Counted from the stretch's first letter, positions 17,022 through 26,860 are shown. The stretch is 64,000 nucleotides of DNA from Actinokineospora sp. NBRC 105648 (GCF_030269645.1 NZ_BSTR01000017.1:62001-126000), one strand, 5' to 3'. A program made the numbers and translations. Notes: generated by a model not told the origin, from the letters alone.

Positions 17022-17831
17022 TCACTCGCTGCTCTGCAGCATGTACAGCAGGCGCAGGATCTCCAGGTACAGCCAGACCAGGGTGGTCATCAGGCCGAAG
17101 GCGACGTACCAGGCGAACTTGGCCGGGGTGCCGCTGCGGATGGCCTGGTCGGCCATGTCGAAGTCGAGCAGGAAGTTGAACGCGGCGATGCCGATGAACA
17201 GCAGGCTGATGCCGATGCCGAGCGGGCCCGCCTCGCGCAGGCCGGTGTTGACGCCGAAGAGCGAGAGCACCAGGTTGACCAGCATGAGGCCCGCCGCCGC
17301 GACGGTGGCGCCGATGATCCACTTGGTCAGCTTGGGGGTGACCTTGACCGCGCCGGTCTTGTAGACGACCAGCATGGTCACGAACACCAGGGCGGTACCC
17401 AGGATCGCCTGGAAGGCGATGCCCGGCACGAAGGCTTCGAACACCCCGGTGATCGCCCCGAGGAACACGCCCTCGGCGGCGGAGTACGCCAGGATCAGGG
17501 CCGGGCTGGTGCTCTGCTTGAAGATCACCACGAGGGAGAGCACCAAGCCGACGATGGCGCCGCCGATGACCAGCGGGTAGGGGGGCACGCTGCGGCTCAG
17601 GACCGCGATGGCGGTGATGACGCCGATGACCAGCGCCACCCCGAGGGTCGTCGCGGTCTTGGTGACCACGTCGTCGACGGTCATCGGTCGGTCGTTGCTC
17701 GCCGCAGGCGGCGCGGGGTAGCCGCCGTACCCGGGCGGGCCCGGCTGCTGGTAGCCCTGGGCCTGGGGCTGGAAGCCCGCGTATCCGCCGCTGGGCAGCT
17801 TGCGGAACGCGGGGTTGCTGGTAGAACGCAC
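17022..17831 (-). CDS. Bax inhibitor-1/YccA family membrane protein
   Basis: A 269-residue protein with a Gly/Pro/Tyr/Gln-rich cytoplasmic N-terminus (residues 1-50, YGGYPAPP) and seven hydrophobic helices from about residue 65 on. The family signature sits in VFVTMLVVYKTG, and a conserved Asp-rich turn lies in FNFLLDFDMADQAI. The length and tail match the actinobacterial Bax inhibitor-1 branch, integral membrane proteins linked to ion leakage and stress. The GTG start at 17831 is chosen because AGGAGG lies just upstream. Confidence 0.92.
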   Translation of the reverse strand: MRSTSNPAFRKLPSGGYAGFQPQAQGYQQPGPPGYGGYPAPPAASNDRPMTVDDVVTKTATTLGVALVIGVITAIAVLSRSVPPYPLVIGGAIVGLVLSLVVIFKQSTSPALILAYSAAEGVFLGAITGVFEAFVPGIAFQAILGTALVFVTMLVVYKTGAVKVTPKLTKWIIGATVAAAGLMLVNLVLSLFGVNTGLREAGPLGIGISLLFIGIAAFNFLLDFDMADQAIRSGTPAKFAWYVAFGLMTTLVWLYLEILRLLYMLQSSE

Positions 17832-18258
17832 CTGATCCTCCTGGGCCTGAATGGCGCCTGCACCACGGTCAACGATCGAGCCTGCCAACCGGTTCCCGGT
17901 GGGTAAAACCTACTTTACCCACACTCGGCTCAACGCCGGGGCGCGACAGGCGATTCCCGGACCGGCGCGTAGCGTGATCATGCTGGCTGGAAGTTACGCC
18001 GTTCGTGCGGTAACGCCCGGGTCGGGTCGAAGTCGACCTGGGCCGATGCCGGGGTGTGATCTCGATTCGCGCTCCTTCTGGCGGATTGCCTCATCCGCTC
18101 GAACGCAGCAGGCTCGCAGCAGTGCGCGCCCTGTGCCCGTCCGGTCACTAGCGGTGGCCCGGCGTTCCCCGGTACGCGGCCCACACCGCCAGGAGATCCA
18201 CGCACTTCAAGCGCCGACGGCGTGCGCTGCCGCGGCGCGGCAAGGAGCCGACTGCACA
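17832..18258. promoter_or_regulatory. Divergent intergenic region with a palindromic operator-like site
   Basis: 427 bases between the Bax-inhibitor-like gene and the wall-protein gene. GTGGGTAAA (17899-17907) and TTTACCCAC (17914-17922) form perfect 9-bp half-sites with a 6-base spacer, 68-91 bases upstream of the Bax-inhibitor start. The remainder shows no further gene or repeat; the open frame running into the wall-protein gene lacks a start signal. Confidence 0.6.
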
Positions 18259-19722
18259 ATGGGGCGAACCACACTGGGTGCCCGGCTGGTCGCGGGGGTG
18301 GCGGGCGCGGCAGTGCTGTCCGCCGCCTTCACCACCGCCGCCGCGCCTACCGCCGTCGCCACCGTCCAGCCGGGGCTGGGCATCGCGACACCCGCCCAGC
18401 CGTACAAGAACAACCCGGAGCCGACCGACTGGCTGGGGTCCTACACCGTCGACGGCAAACAGGTCTGGTGCGTCCAGTACGCCTACCTCGCCCCCGACTC
18501 CGACGAGCCCTACCGCGGCGGTGAGCCGCTCAAGACCAAGTGGGGCACCGAGCTGGACGGCACGGTCGCCGCGGACATCTCGTACCTGCTCTTGCGCTAC
18601 TCCGACACCAAGAGCGTCGACGAGGCCGCCGCGCTGGCCCACCTGCTGCACTCGTGGACCGCGGCCCCGCAGACACCCGACCAGCTCCTGCCGACCAACG
18701 ACTTCCGGCACGTCGCCTACGACGTGCCGTTCCACCAGAACGCCCTGGCCCAGAAGAGCGCGGGCGCGGTGGCCGCGGTCGACCGGCTCAAGGCGGACGC
18801 CACGGCCAACCACGGCCCGTGGACCGCGGCGCTGACCAAGCCGACGAAGCCGCAGGTCATCGGCACCGCCGACACCTGGACCGTCGAGGTCCGCAACGCC
18901 AAGACCGGGGTGGGCAAGGTCCCGGTCAAGATCACGCTGACCGACGCGACCGTGGACGGCAAGACCACCGCCACCCTCAACACCAAGGACGACGGCAGCG
19001 GCATCGCGCTGCAGGTCACCCCGACCGGGCCCAAGCCCGCGGTGGCGATCTCGCTGCTCAGCCCGGCCGACCGCCCGGTCGTGCGGCCCGCCGCCGACGA
19101 GAACACCCAGCGGGTGGTCAGCACCGGTGGTGAGAAGGAGCTCACCGCGCGCGAGGACACCACGGCCACCACCGCCCCGGGCAACGCCGCGGTGACCAAG
19201 GTCGACGAGAAGACCGGCAAGGGCATCGCCAAGGTGTCCCTGCGCGTCACCGCCGCCGACAAGACCGCCCCCGCGGTCGGCCAGGACGGCAAGCCGCTGC
19301 TCGGTGCCGACGGCAAGGCGCTGGTCGTGGTGACCGGTGACGACGGCAAGGCGGTCGTGCCGAACCTGCGCACCCCGCAGGAGATCTGCGTGGTCGAGGT
19401 GGCCGCGCCCGCGGGCTACGAGCAGTCGTTCGACCCGAACGCGCCGCCGTCGGCGTGCGGCAAGGTCGACCCGGGCGGCACCCTCGAGCTCAAGGTGGCC
19501 AACAAGCCCAACGTCCCCACGGTGCCCAAGACGATCCCCGCGGGCGAGAACCCCGCCGTAGCGGCTGCCGCGCTGGTGGACGAGAGCGGTCCTTCCACCG
19601 GCCTCTTGGTCTCGTTGGGTGCTCTGCTGCTCTTGGCCGCCGGTGCGGGCGCCACGCTGGTCCGCCGGGCCCGTGGACCGCAGGTCGTCGGCCGCAAGAT
19701 GCGCAAGGACTGGGGGCACTGA
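18259..19722 (+). CDS. Surface protein with thioester-like N-terminus, SpaA-type domain and sorting signal
   Basis: A 487-residue exported protein. A signal peptide (residues 1-30) precedes a domain with WCVQYAYLAPDSD (about 70-82), which resembles the thioester-domain region of actinomycete surface proteins; confirmation is needed. A SpaA/Cna-B-like beta domain (TKVDEKTGKGIAKVSLRV to VEVAAPAGYE, about 312-430) follows. The C-terminus has GPSTG (444-448), a 20-residue hydrophobic helix and a 19-residue basic tail. That is a sorting-signal layout with a non-canonical motif in place of LPxTG. AAGGAG lies 11 bases before ATG 18259. The sortase gene follows after five bases and is the likely anchoring enzyme. 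Confidence 0.85.
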   Translation: MGRTTLGARLVAGVAGAAVLSAAFTTAAAPTAVATVQPGLGIATPAQPYKNNPEPTDWLGSYTVDGKQVWCVQYAYLAPDSDEPYRGGEPLKTKWGTELDGTVAADISYLLLRYSDTKSVDEAAALAHLLHSWTAAPQTPDQLLPTNDFRHVAYDVPFHQNALAQKSAGAVAAVDRLKADATANHGPWTAALTKPTKPQVIGTADTWTVEVRNAKTGVGKVPVKITLTDATVDGKTTATLNTKDDGSGIALQVTPTGPKPAVAISLLSPADRPVVRPAADENTQRVVSTGGEKELTAREDTTATTAPGNAAVTKVDEKTGKGIAKVSLRVTAADKTAPAVGQDGKPLLGADGKALVVVTGDDGKAVVPNLRTPQEICVVEVAAPAGYEQSFDPNAPPSACGKVDPGGTLELKVANKPNVPTVPKTIPAGENPAVAAAALVDESGPSTGLLVSLGALLLLAAGAGATLVRRARGPQVVGRKMRKDWGH

Positions 19723-19727
19723 CGGGC

Positions 19728-20492
19728 ATGGCTCGCCGAGGCTCCAAGCTCGCCCCACTCGCCACGGCGGGTGGGGCGGGCGCTCTTGTCGTGTTGATCT
19801 GCGCGTTGAACATCTCCCCCGACCGGGTGGTAGGTCTACCGCTGCCCGGTCAGGCGGGGATGTCCGCGGCCGATGTCCGCAAGGCGGCGGCGGACAGCAA
19901 GTCCGTGCTCGCCGAGATGCAGTTGCAGGTAAAGCCCGCGCCCACCGCGGCGCCCTCCGCGGTGCCCCCCGCGCAAGCCCCAGCCGCACCGCCTGACCAG
20001 CCCGCCAACCAACCCGCCCCGCCCGCGCCCAAGCCCGCGGCCCAGCCCGCCGGGCAGAAGCCGGGCACGCTGCGGCTGGCCAAGGGCGGGACGGCCACTC
20101 TGGTCCGCAAGGAGCTCAGCGCCGACGCCACGCTGCCGGTGCCCAGCGGTGTCCGCGAGGCCACCTGGTGGGGCGCCGGGCTGGACGCGGCCCAGGGCGC
20201 CACCGTCTTCGCCGGGCACGTGAACTGGAAGGGCCAGACCGGCCCGTTCGCCGAGCTCTGGGACGCCCGGACCGGTGACGCGGTGTCCGTTGTGGACGCA
20301 GCGGGGCGGCAGTGGCGCTATCGTGTCGCGCGGGTGGAGACAGTCGACAAACGCCACCTCCCGGACCGTGCCGAGGAGTTCTTCGGCCAGGCGGGCGCGC
20401 ACCGGCTGGTGCTGGTGACCTGCGGGGGCCAGTGGGTCGGTGGGCAGGACGGCTATGAGTCCAACCGCGTGGTGATCGCTCTTCCGGAGTGA
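19728..20492 (+). CDS. Class F sortase
   Basis: A 254-residue membrane-anchored transpeptidase. One N-terminal helix (residues 12-30) and a Pro/Ala-rich spacer (70-112) precede the catalytic barrel. The triad is H164 (FAGHVNW), C232 (LVTCGG) and R247 (ESNRVV), with the TLVTC-like context of actinobacterial class F enzymes. It cleaves sorting signals and links proteins to the wall. The gene directly follows its probable substrate, so the two form an anchoring unit. ATG at 19728, GACGGGC upstream. Confidence 0.93.
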   Translation: MARRGSKLAPLATAGGAGALVVLICALNISPDRVVGLPLPGQAGMSAADVRKAAADSKSVLAEMQLQVKPAPTAAPSAVPPAQAPAAPPDQPANQPAPPAPKPAAQPAGQKPGTLRLAKGGTATLVRKELSADATLPVPSGVREATWWGAGLDAAQGATVFAGHVNWKGQTGPFAELWDARTGDAVSVVDAAGRQWRYRVARVETVDKRHLPDRAEEFFGQAGAHRLVLVTCGGQWVGGQDGYESNRVVIALPE

Positions 20493-20553
20493 TCCACACG
20501 ACCTGGTGGCACCACATCGTGTCGTTGGGCCACTGTCGACCGTGGTGTAACTA

Positions 20554-20574
20554 CCGTGGGCAACGAGCCCACGG
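20554..20574 (+). terminator. Hairpin after the sortase gene
   Basis: CCGTGGGC (20554-20561), loop AACGA, GCCCACGG (20567-20574): a perfect 8-bp stem between the sortase and deacetylase genes. It may instead be an operator because no T-tract follows. Confidence 0.5.
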
Positions 20575-20628
20575 CGTACGCGTCTATCCGTTCGGGAGGA
20601 ACACACCGCAGTCCATCGGGGAGGACAC

Positions 20629-21768
20629 ATGGGGATCCGCAGGCGTTGGGAGACCGTCGGGATCGGCGCTGGTCTGGTGCTGACCTTCGTCGTCTTGCTG
20701 GTCCTGGGCACCGTCCGGCCGGACGAACCGGGCAAGCCGGTGCCCGTCGGCGCCCCGAGCCCGCAGGCCGCACCCGGTCCACAAGGGCCGCCCGCGTGGA
20801 TGCGCAAGCTCAATCCGGGAGAAAAGCCTCCCCAATTCGTGTTGTTCTCCTTCGACGGCGCGGGTTCGCACGAGCACTGGCAGCGGTTCTTGCCGCTCGC
20901 GCGCAGTGTGAACGCGCATTTCTCCGGCTTCCTTTCCGGCATCTACCTGCTCGACGACTCGCAGAAGGCCGATTACACCGGTCCGGGGCACAAACCCGGC
21001 AAGGCGTCGATCGGTTTCGGCGGTTCCCCTGATGACGTGCGCGCGCTGATCGGCGACCTGAACACCGCCGCGGCGCAGGGCCACGAGATCGGCACGCACT
21101 ACAACGGCCACTTCTGCCAGGGTGCCGAGCCCAGCGTCGGCCGGTGGAGCACCGCGCAGTGGAACAACGAGCTCGACCAGTTCTTCGGCTACGTCGACCG
21201 GGCCGGTCCGCTCGGCCTCAAGATCGACCCCAAGGCGATCCGCGGCGGTCGCACGCCGTGCCTGGAGGGCCGCTTCGACCAGCTCTTCCCGGCGCTGGCG
21301 GCCCGCGGCATGGACTACGACTCCAGCCAGGTCTCCGACGGCCTGGCCTGGCCCGCGCTGCAGTCCGGCGTCTGGGAGTTCGCCATGCCCACCGTCCGGG
21401 TGCCCGGTCTGGGGTACAAGAAGACGATCATGATGGACTACAACTTCTGGTTCTCGCTCAACCGCGCCAAGGACGAGCCCGCCCGGGCGCCGGAGTTCAC
21501 CAAGATCGTGCTGGACACCTACGAGCACGTGTACCAATCCGCCTACGCGGGCAACCGGGCCCCGATGGTCGTCGGGAACCATTTCAACCAGTGGTCCGGC
21601 GGCGCGTTCATCACGGCCACCGAGAAGTTCATGGGTGAGGTCTGCGGAAAGCCGGACACCGTGTGCGCCACCTACAGCGAAGTCATCGAATGGATGAAGT
21701 TGCAAGACCCGAAAGTACTTGACAGTTACCGTATGCAGCCGCACGCCCAGGTGATCGCGCCGAACTGA
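20629..21768 (+). CDS. Polysaccharide deacetylase-like exported protein
   Basis: A 379-residue protein with an N-terminal membrane anchor (residues 8-29) and a Pro-rich linker. Its domain resembles the NodB/polysaccharide deacetylase fold: FVLFSFDGAG (about 70-79) is in the place of the TFDDG motif, and GHEIGTHYNGHF (about 147-158) supplies the His pair of the metal site. FSFDG holds a single Asp rather than two, so metal binding may be altered. The substrate is probably a cell-surface glycan. ATG 20629 follows GAGGACAC. Confidence 0.8.
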   Translation: MGIRRRWETVGIGAGLVLTFVVLLVLGTVRPDEPGKPVPVGAPSPQAAPGPQGPPAWMRKLNPGEKPPQFVLFSFDGAGSHEHWQRFLPLARSVNAHFSGFLSGIYLLDDSQKADYTGPGHKPGKASIGFGGSPDDVRALIGDLNTAAAQGHEIGTHYNGHFCQGAEPSVGRWSTAQWNNELDQFFGYVDRAGPLGLKIDPKAIRGGRTPCLEGRFDQLFPALAARGMDYDSSQVSDGLAWPALQSGVWEFAMPTVRVPGLGYKKTIMMDYNFWFSLNRAKDEPARAPEFTKIVLDTYEHVYQSAYAGNRAPMVVGNHFNQWSGGAFITATEKFMGEVCGKPDTVCATYSEVIEWMKLQDPKVLDSYRMQPHAQVIAPN

Positions 21769-21853
21769 TCACATTCGAGTGGTGGAAGTTGCGTTGGGAA
21801 ATGACAACCGATACCACTATGAGGTCCCATTTCCCCCTCCGTGGAGACCTCCC

Positions 21854-22813
21854 GTGAAGATCGCCTTCGTCGGCAAAGGGGGCAGCGGCAAGACAACCCT
21901 CGCGTCGCTGTTCCTGCGCCACCTCGCCGCCGAGCGGCCCGCACCACCCGTGCTGGCCCTCGACGCGGACATCAACCAGCACCTGGCCGCCGCGCTCGGC
22001 GCCCCGGAGTCGCACTCGATGCCGACCCTGGGCACCAACCTGCCGCGCATCAAGGACTACCTGCGCGGTGACAACCCGCGGGTGCCGTCCACCGACGACA
22101 TGATCAAGACCACCCCGCCCGGCGCGGGCTCGCGGCTGATCGGCGTCGACGACGACAACCCGCTCTACCGCGACCTCGTCCACGAGGTCGAGGGCGTCCG
22201 GCTCGCCGTCACCGGCCCGTTCGCCGAGTCCGACCTCGGCGTGTCCTGCTACCACTCCAAGATCGGCGCGGTCGAGCTGCTGCTCAACCACATGGTCGAC
22301 GGGCCGCGCGAGTACGTCGTGGTCGACATGACCGCGGGCGCCGACTCGTTCGCCTCCGGCCTGTTCACCCGCTTCGACGTCACCTTCCTGGTCTGCGAGC
22401 CGACCGTGCGCAGCGTCGGGGTCTACCGGCAGTACCTCGAGTACGCGCGCGACTTCGACGTGCGCGTCGCGGTCATCGGCAACAAGATCATCGACGCCGA
22501 CGACCTGGGCTTCCTGCGCGAGCACGTCGGCCGCGACCTGCTCGCCTGGGTCGGCCGCTCCGACCACGTCCGCGCCGCCGAGCGCGGCGAGGTTCGCCCG
22601 ATCGAGGCCCTGGAGACCGAGAACCGGGTGGCGCTGCGGACCATGCGCGAGCTCGTGGACGGCGTCGAGCAGGACTGGACCCGCTTCCACCGCCAGACCG
22701 TCGAGTTCCACCTGCGCAACGCCGCGGCCTGGGGCAGCGACCGCGCGGGCCGCGACCTGGCCGACCAGGTCGACCCCGACTTCGTGCTCGGCCCGGTCCC
22801 GCTCGCCTCCTGA
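21854..22813 (+). CDS. CooC/ParA-like P-loop ATPase
   Basis: A 319-residue ATPase of the SIMIBI class with a deviant Walker A at the extreme N-terminus (KGGSGKTT, residues 8-15). The intrasubunit Asp lies in ALDADINQ and a Walker B-like VVVDMTAG at about residues 158-165. It resembles CooC, the nickel-insertion accessory ATPase, and anion-pump-like ATPases more than chromosome-partitioning ParA, and no parB is nearby. No Ni enzyme is visible in the window. The GTG start at 21854 is chosen because the P-loop is normally at the N-terminus and GGAG lies eight bases upstream. Confidence 0.85.
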   Translation: MKIAFVGKGGSGKTTLASLFLRHLAAERPAPPVLALDADINQHLAAALGAPESHSMPTLGTNLPRIKDYLRGDNPRVPSTDDMIKTTPPGAGSRLIGVDDDNPLYRDLVHEVEGVRLAVTGPFAESDLGVSCYHSKIGAVELLLNHMVDGPREYVVVDMTAGADSFASGLFTRFDVTFLVCEPTVRSVGVYRQYLEYARDFDVRVAVIGNKIIDADDLGFLREHVGRDLLAWVGRSDHVRAAERGEVRPIEALETENRVALRTMRELVDGVEQDWTRFHRQTVEFHLRNAAAWGSDRAGRDLADQVDPDFVLGPVPLAS

Positions 22814-22888
22814 CCCTGTGCACAACTCGTCGCCCGGTTCCGCCCGAGCTGCCATGCTCGGTCCACCAGCGAGGAGAGGGCGGAGAAC

Positions 22889-24883
22889 ATGGCGACCTAC
22901 CTGGTCACGGGCGCGACGGGGCTCATCGGCGGGCGGTTGGTGCGCGAACTGCTGGCGCGCGCCGACGCCGAGCGGGTGTGGCTGCTGGTGCGCGCCCAGT
23001 CCCGGGAGCGGTTGACCCGCGCGACCAGCGCCCTGCCCGGCGCCGAGCGGGTGCGCCCGGTCGTCGGTGACGTCTCCGCGCCCGGCCTGGGGATCGCCGC
23101 CGACCAGTTGCCCGAGCTCGCAGGCGTCGACCACGTGATCCACCTGGCCGCGCTCTACGACGTGACCGCGGGCGACGAGGCCAGCGTCGCGGCGAACGTG
23201 GACGGCACCCGGCACGTCCTCGAGCTCGCCGCCGAGCTGGGCGCCGGGTGCCTGCACCACGTCTCCTCGGTGGCGGTCGCGGGCGACTACCGCGGCCGCT
23301 TCACCGAGGAGATGTTCGACGCGGGCCAGCGCCTGGCGACGGCCTACCACCGCACCAAGTTCGAGTCGGAGCGGTTGGTGCGCGGCCAGTCCGCGGTGCC
23401 GTGGCGGGTCTACCGGCCCGCGGTCGTGGTGGGCGACTCGGTCACCGGCGAGATGGACAAGGTCGACGGCCCGTACTACTTCTTCTCCGCGCTGTCCCGG
23501 CTGGAGTCGGTGCCCGGCCTGCCGCTGCTGTTCCCGGACATCGGCGACACCAACATCGTCCCGGTCGACTACGTGGCCAGGGCGATGGCTCACCTGGTGC
23601 ACCAGCCCGGGCTGGACGGCCGGACGTTCCACCTGGTGTCGCCGGAGCCGCAGTCGGCCAAGCAGGTCTACAACGCCTTCGCCCGCGCCGCGGGCGCCCC
23701 GCCGGCCGCCGCCGAACTGGACCGCCGGATCTCCGCGCCGCTGCTGGGCCTGCTCCGCTTCGCCGAGAACGTCCCCGGCGTGTCCCTCGCCGTCGACGCC
23801 GCCCTCGACCGCCTCGGTATCCCCCCGGTCCTGCTCACCACGCTGACCTTCAAACCCACCTTCGACTCCGCGGGCACCCAGCGGGCGCTCGCGGGCAGCG
23901 GCATCGAGGTCCCGGACCTCGACGACTACGCGGGCGTCCTGTGGCGCTACTGGCGCGAGCACCTGGACCCGCTGCGCGCCCGCAGGCACGGCCACCGCGG
24001 CACCCTCGACGGCCGCCGCGTCGTGATCACCGGCGCGTCCTCCGGCATCGGCCGCGCCACCGCCCTCAAGGTCGCCGCCGCCGGTGGCGTGCCGCTGCTG
24101 CTGGCCCGCCGCGAGTCCGAGCTGGAGGAGGTCCGCGCCGAGATCGTCGCCGCGGGCGGCGAGGCGTACGCCTACCCCTGCGACCTCACCGACGACGAGT
24201 CGGTGGCCAAGACGGTCTCCGCGATGCTCGCCGACCAGCCCGCGGTGGACATGCTGGTCAACAACGCCGGCCGCTCCATCCGCCGCGCCGCCCGCCTGTC
24301 CTACGACCGCATGCACGACTACGAGCGCGCCATGGCCATCAACTACTTCGGCGCCGTCCGGCTGATCCTGGCCCTGCTGCCCCACCTGACCGAACGCCAC
24401 TTCGGCCACATCGTCAACGTCTCCTCGATCGGCGTCCAGGGCATCGCCCCCCGCTTCTCCGCCTACGTCGCCTCAAAGGCCGCCCTCGACTACTTCAGCA
24501 AGATCGTCGCCACCGAAACCCACGGCGCCGGAATCACGTTCACCACCGTGCACATGCCGCTGGTCCGCACCCCGATGATCACCCCAACCAAGATCTACGA
24601 CGCCTTCCCGGCCAAGTCCCCGGAACAAGCCGCCGACATGGTGCTCAAGGCACTCGTAGAGCGCCCCGCCCACATCGGCACCCCCACCGGCTACGCCATC
24701 CAGGCCGCCTACGCGGTGTCCCCCGCCCTGGTGAACGCCATCGCCTACCAGGCCTACCGGATCTTCCCCGACTCCACGGCCCCCGGGACCCCGCAATCCC
24801 CCCTCCGCCTGGGCAAGGGCGAACGCAACCTCACCGCCGCAGCCAGGGCCCTGGCCAAACTGACCCGAGGCTTCCACTGGTAA
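22889..24883 (+). CDS. acrA1: AcrA1-like two-domain acyl-CoA reductase / short-chain dehydrogenase
   Basis: A 664-residue enzyme with two Rossmann domains. Residues 1-360 are an extended NAD-dependent epimerase/acyl-reductase domain (TGATGLIGG at 7-15; YHRTK as the YxxxK motif, about 152-156). Residues 373-640 are a classical short-chain dehydrogenase (TGASSGIG, NNAG, YVASK). The same order and length are known in the mycobacterial multifunctional acyl-CoA reductase AcrA1, which reduces fatty acyl-CoA towards alcohols. It shares its lipid theme with the EphD-like enzyme upstream. GAGGAGAGGG precedes ATG 22889. A long gene-free repeat region follows. Confidence 0.85.
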   Translation: MATYLVTGATGLIGGRLVRELLARADAERVWLLVRAQSRERLTRATSALPGAERVRPVVGDVSAPGLGIAADQLPELAGVDHVIHLAALYDVTAGDEASVAANVDGTRHVLELAAELGAGCLHHVSSVAVAGDYRGRFTEEMFDAGQRLATAYHRTKFESERLVRGQSAVPWRVYRPAVVVGDSVTGEMDKVDGPYYFFSALSRLESVPGLPLLFPDIGDTNIVPVDYVARAMAHLVHQPGLDGRTFHLVSPEPQSAKQVYNAFARAAGAPPAAAELDRRISAPLLGLLRFAENVPGVSLAVDAALDRLGIPPVLLTTLTFKPTFDSAGTQRALAGSGIEVPDLDDYAGVLWRYWREHLDPLRARRHGHRGTLDGRRVVITGASSGIGRATALKVAAAGGVPLLLARRESELEEVRAEIVAAGGEAYAYPCDLTDDESVAKTVSAMLADQPAVDMLVNNAGRSIRRAARLSYDRMHDYERAMAINYFGAVRLILALLPHLTERHFGHIVNVSSIGVQGIAPRFSAYVASKAALDYFSKIVATETHGAGITFTTVHMPLVRTPMITPTKIYDAFPAKSPEQAADMVLKALVERPAHIGTPTGYAIQAAYAVSPALVNAIAYQAYRIFPDSTAPGTPQSPLRLGKGERNLTAAARALAKLTRGFHW

Positions 24884-26860
24884 CCCACCCACCCCCGGAC
24901 TTCCGAACACGTGCCACACCAGCACCATCCTGCGCCCGAACTTGGTGCCGCGCCCGGACCGTGCTGTGCGGACCTACCCCGCGCTAGATCCACTCCGCAC
25001 CCGAACCGTGCCGCACCGCGCCGTCCCCGAACTTGGTGCGGCACCCGAACCATGCTGTGCGGACCTACCCCGCGCTCGAACCACTCCGCACCCGAACCGT
25101 GCCGCGCCGGAACCTGGTGCCGCACCCGAACCGTGCTGTGCGGCCTTACCTCGAGGAACCCATCCCGCACTTGATCGGGTCGCGCCCTGGCCACCTCGCA
25201 CCCGAACCGTGCCGCACCGCGCCATCCGCGCCCGAACCTGTACCGCACCCGAACGGCGCTATTCGGACTCGCCTCGCGCTCGAGCCCCATCCCGCACTCG
25301 AACCCATCCGCTCTTGATCCCTGCCGCGCCCAGTTGGTGCCATGGCCGCCCCGCCCGCGCCCGAACCCCCGCCGCAGCGTGCCATCTCGCGCTCGAACCT
25401 GGTGCCGCACCTGAATGGTGTTGTGCGGCCTCATCTCGCGCTGGAACCCATCTAGCACTTGATCGTGTCCCGTCCAGTTCCTGCTCTGGCCGCCCGCGCC
25501 GAAACTTGTGCCGCACCGTGCCATCCCGCTCGAACCTGGTGCCGCACCTGAACGATGTTGTGCGGACCTACCCGGCGCTCGAACCCCATCCCGCACTTGA
25601 CCCCTGTCGCGCCCGGTCGGTGCCCTGGGCATCCCGCGCCCGAACCTGTGGCGCACGGGAACGTGCCATACCGGGCCTGAACCCGTGCGTACCCGAACCG
25701 TGCCGCACCGCGCCTTCCCGCGCCGGAACCTGGTGTCGCAGCCGAACCGTGCTGTGCGTACCTACCCCGCGCTTGAGCCACCTCCGCCCTTGATCCGTGC
25801 CGTGCCCGGTTGGTGCCATGGCCGCCCCCGCCCCGAACCCGGCGCCGCACCCGAACCGCGTTGTGCGGACTTACCTCGTGCTCGAACCCATGCCGCACTT
25901 GATCGTGTCGTGCCCGGCGGCCGCCCCGCGCCCGAACCCGTGCCGCACCGTGCCCTGCCGCGCTCGACCTGGCGCCGCACCCGAACCGTGCTGTGCCGAT
26001 CCCGTGCTCGACCTACCCCGCTCTTGATCCCTGTCGTGCCCGGTGCCCTGTCCATCCCGCACCCGAACCCGGTGTCGCCCCGCGCCATCTCGCGCCCGAG
26101 CCTGGTCCCGCGCCCGGACCGTGCTGTGCGGGCCTACCCCGCGCCCGAACCACTCCACTCTTGATCCCTGCCGCGCCGGGTTCGCGCCTTAGCCCATCCC
26201 GCGCCCGAATCCACCCGCACCCGAACCCGTCCTCGTCCCGCACTCGGACGCGCCGTGCCGCGTCCGAACCCGTGCCGCGCCGCTCCAACCCGCGCCCGGA
26301 CCTGGTCCCGCACCCGGACCGTGCCGTGTGGGCCTACTCCGCGCTCGAACCACCCCGCTCTTGCCCGTTTCGTGCCATGGCTACCCCGCACCCGAATCTG
26401 GTCCCCACCCGAATCGTGCTGTGCGGACCTACTCCGCGCTCGAACCACCCCGCTCTTGCCCGTTTCGTGCCATGGCTACCCCGCACCCGAATCTGGTCCC
26501 CACCCGAATCGTGCTGTGCGGGCCTACCCCGCGCTCGAACCACCCCGCTCTTGATCCCGCTCGCGTCGGGTTCGTGCTTGGCCACCCCGCGCCCGAACCC
26601 GTCTCGCAATGAACCGTGTCCTGCCCGAACCACCCCCGCACCTGAACCCGTGCCGTGCCCGAACCAGGCCGCGATCGAACCTGGTCGCATTCGATCGCGC
26701 CGTGCCTGGACCACGCGACCCCGCCTCGTCCGGCGCCCGCTGTTCGATTCCGGCCGATCGATTCGGCCCGCGTCTGGCCGCGAGTCGGGTATTCCCAATC
26801 CCTTCCCAGCACGTCCACGATCGGGTGACCGGGGTTGATGTGTCAGGGCTCGACCGTAAG
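24884..26860. repeat. Degenerate minisatellite, about 2 kb, gene-free
   Basis: Nearly 2 kb made of variants of strings such as GCACCCGAACC(G/T)TG, GCTGTGCGG(A/G)CCTACC and CCGCGCTCGAACC. Repeat length varies between about 70 and 180 bases and is most regular at the right end. There, starts at 26341, 26436 and 26531 give a 95-bp unit, and the first two copies are virtually identical. Open frames exist on both strands but contain only repeated low-complexity peptides. No ribosome-binding site, domain or consistent frame supports a gene. The last 250 bases (26600-26860) lose the pattern. Confidence 0.85.

Noticed and set aside
21683-24409. 908-residue minus-strand open frame
   Set aside because: It runs antisense through the ATPase and the two-domain reductase, which have clear motifs; no ribosome-binding site or domain.
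24754-26838. Overlapping open frames on both strands in the minisatellite, up to 300 residues
   Set aside because: Frames appear because the repeat lacks stops. They change frame between repeats, have no start signals and encode only repeated RTRTVP/GSGAAP-like peptides.
24884-26860. Possible CRISPR array
   Set aside because: Repeat units are degenerate and of variable length, there are no unique spacers of even size, and no cas gene is in the window.
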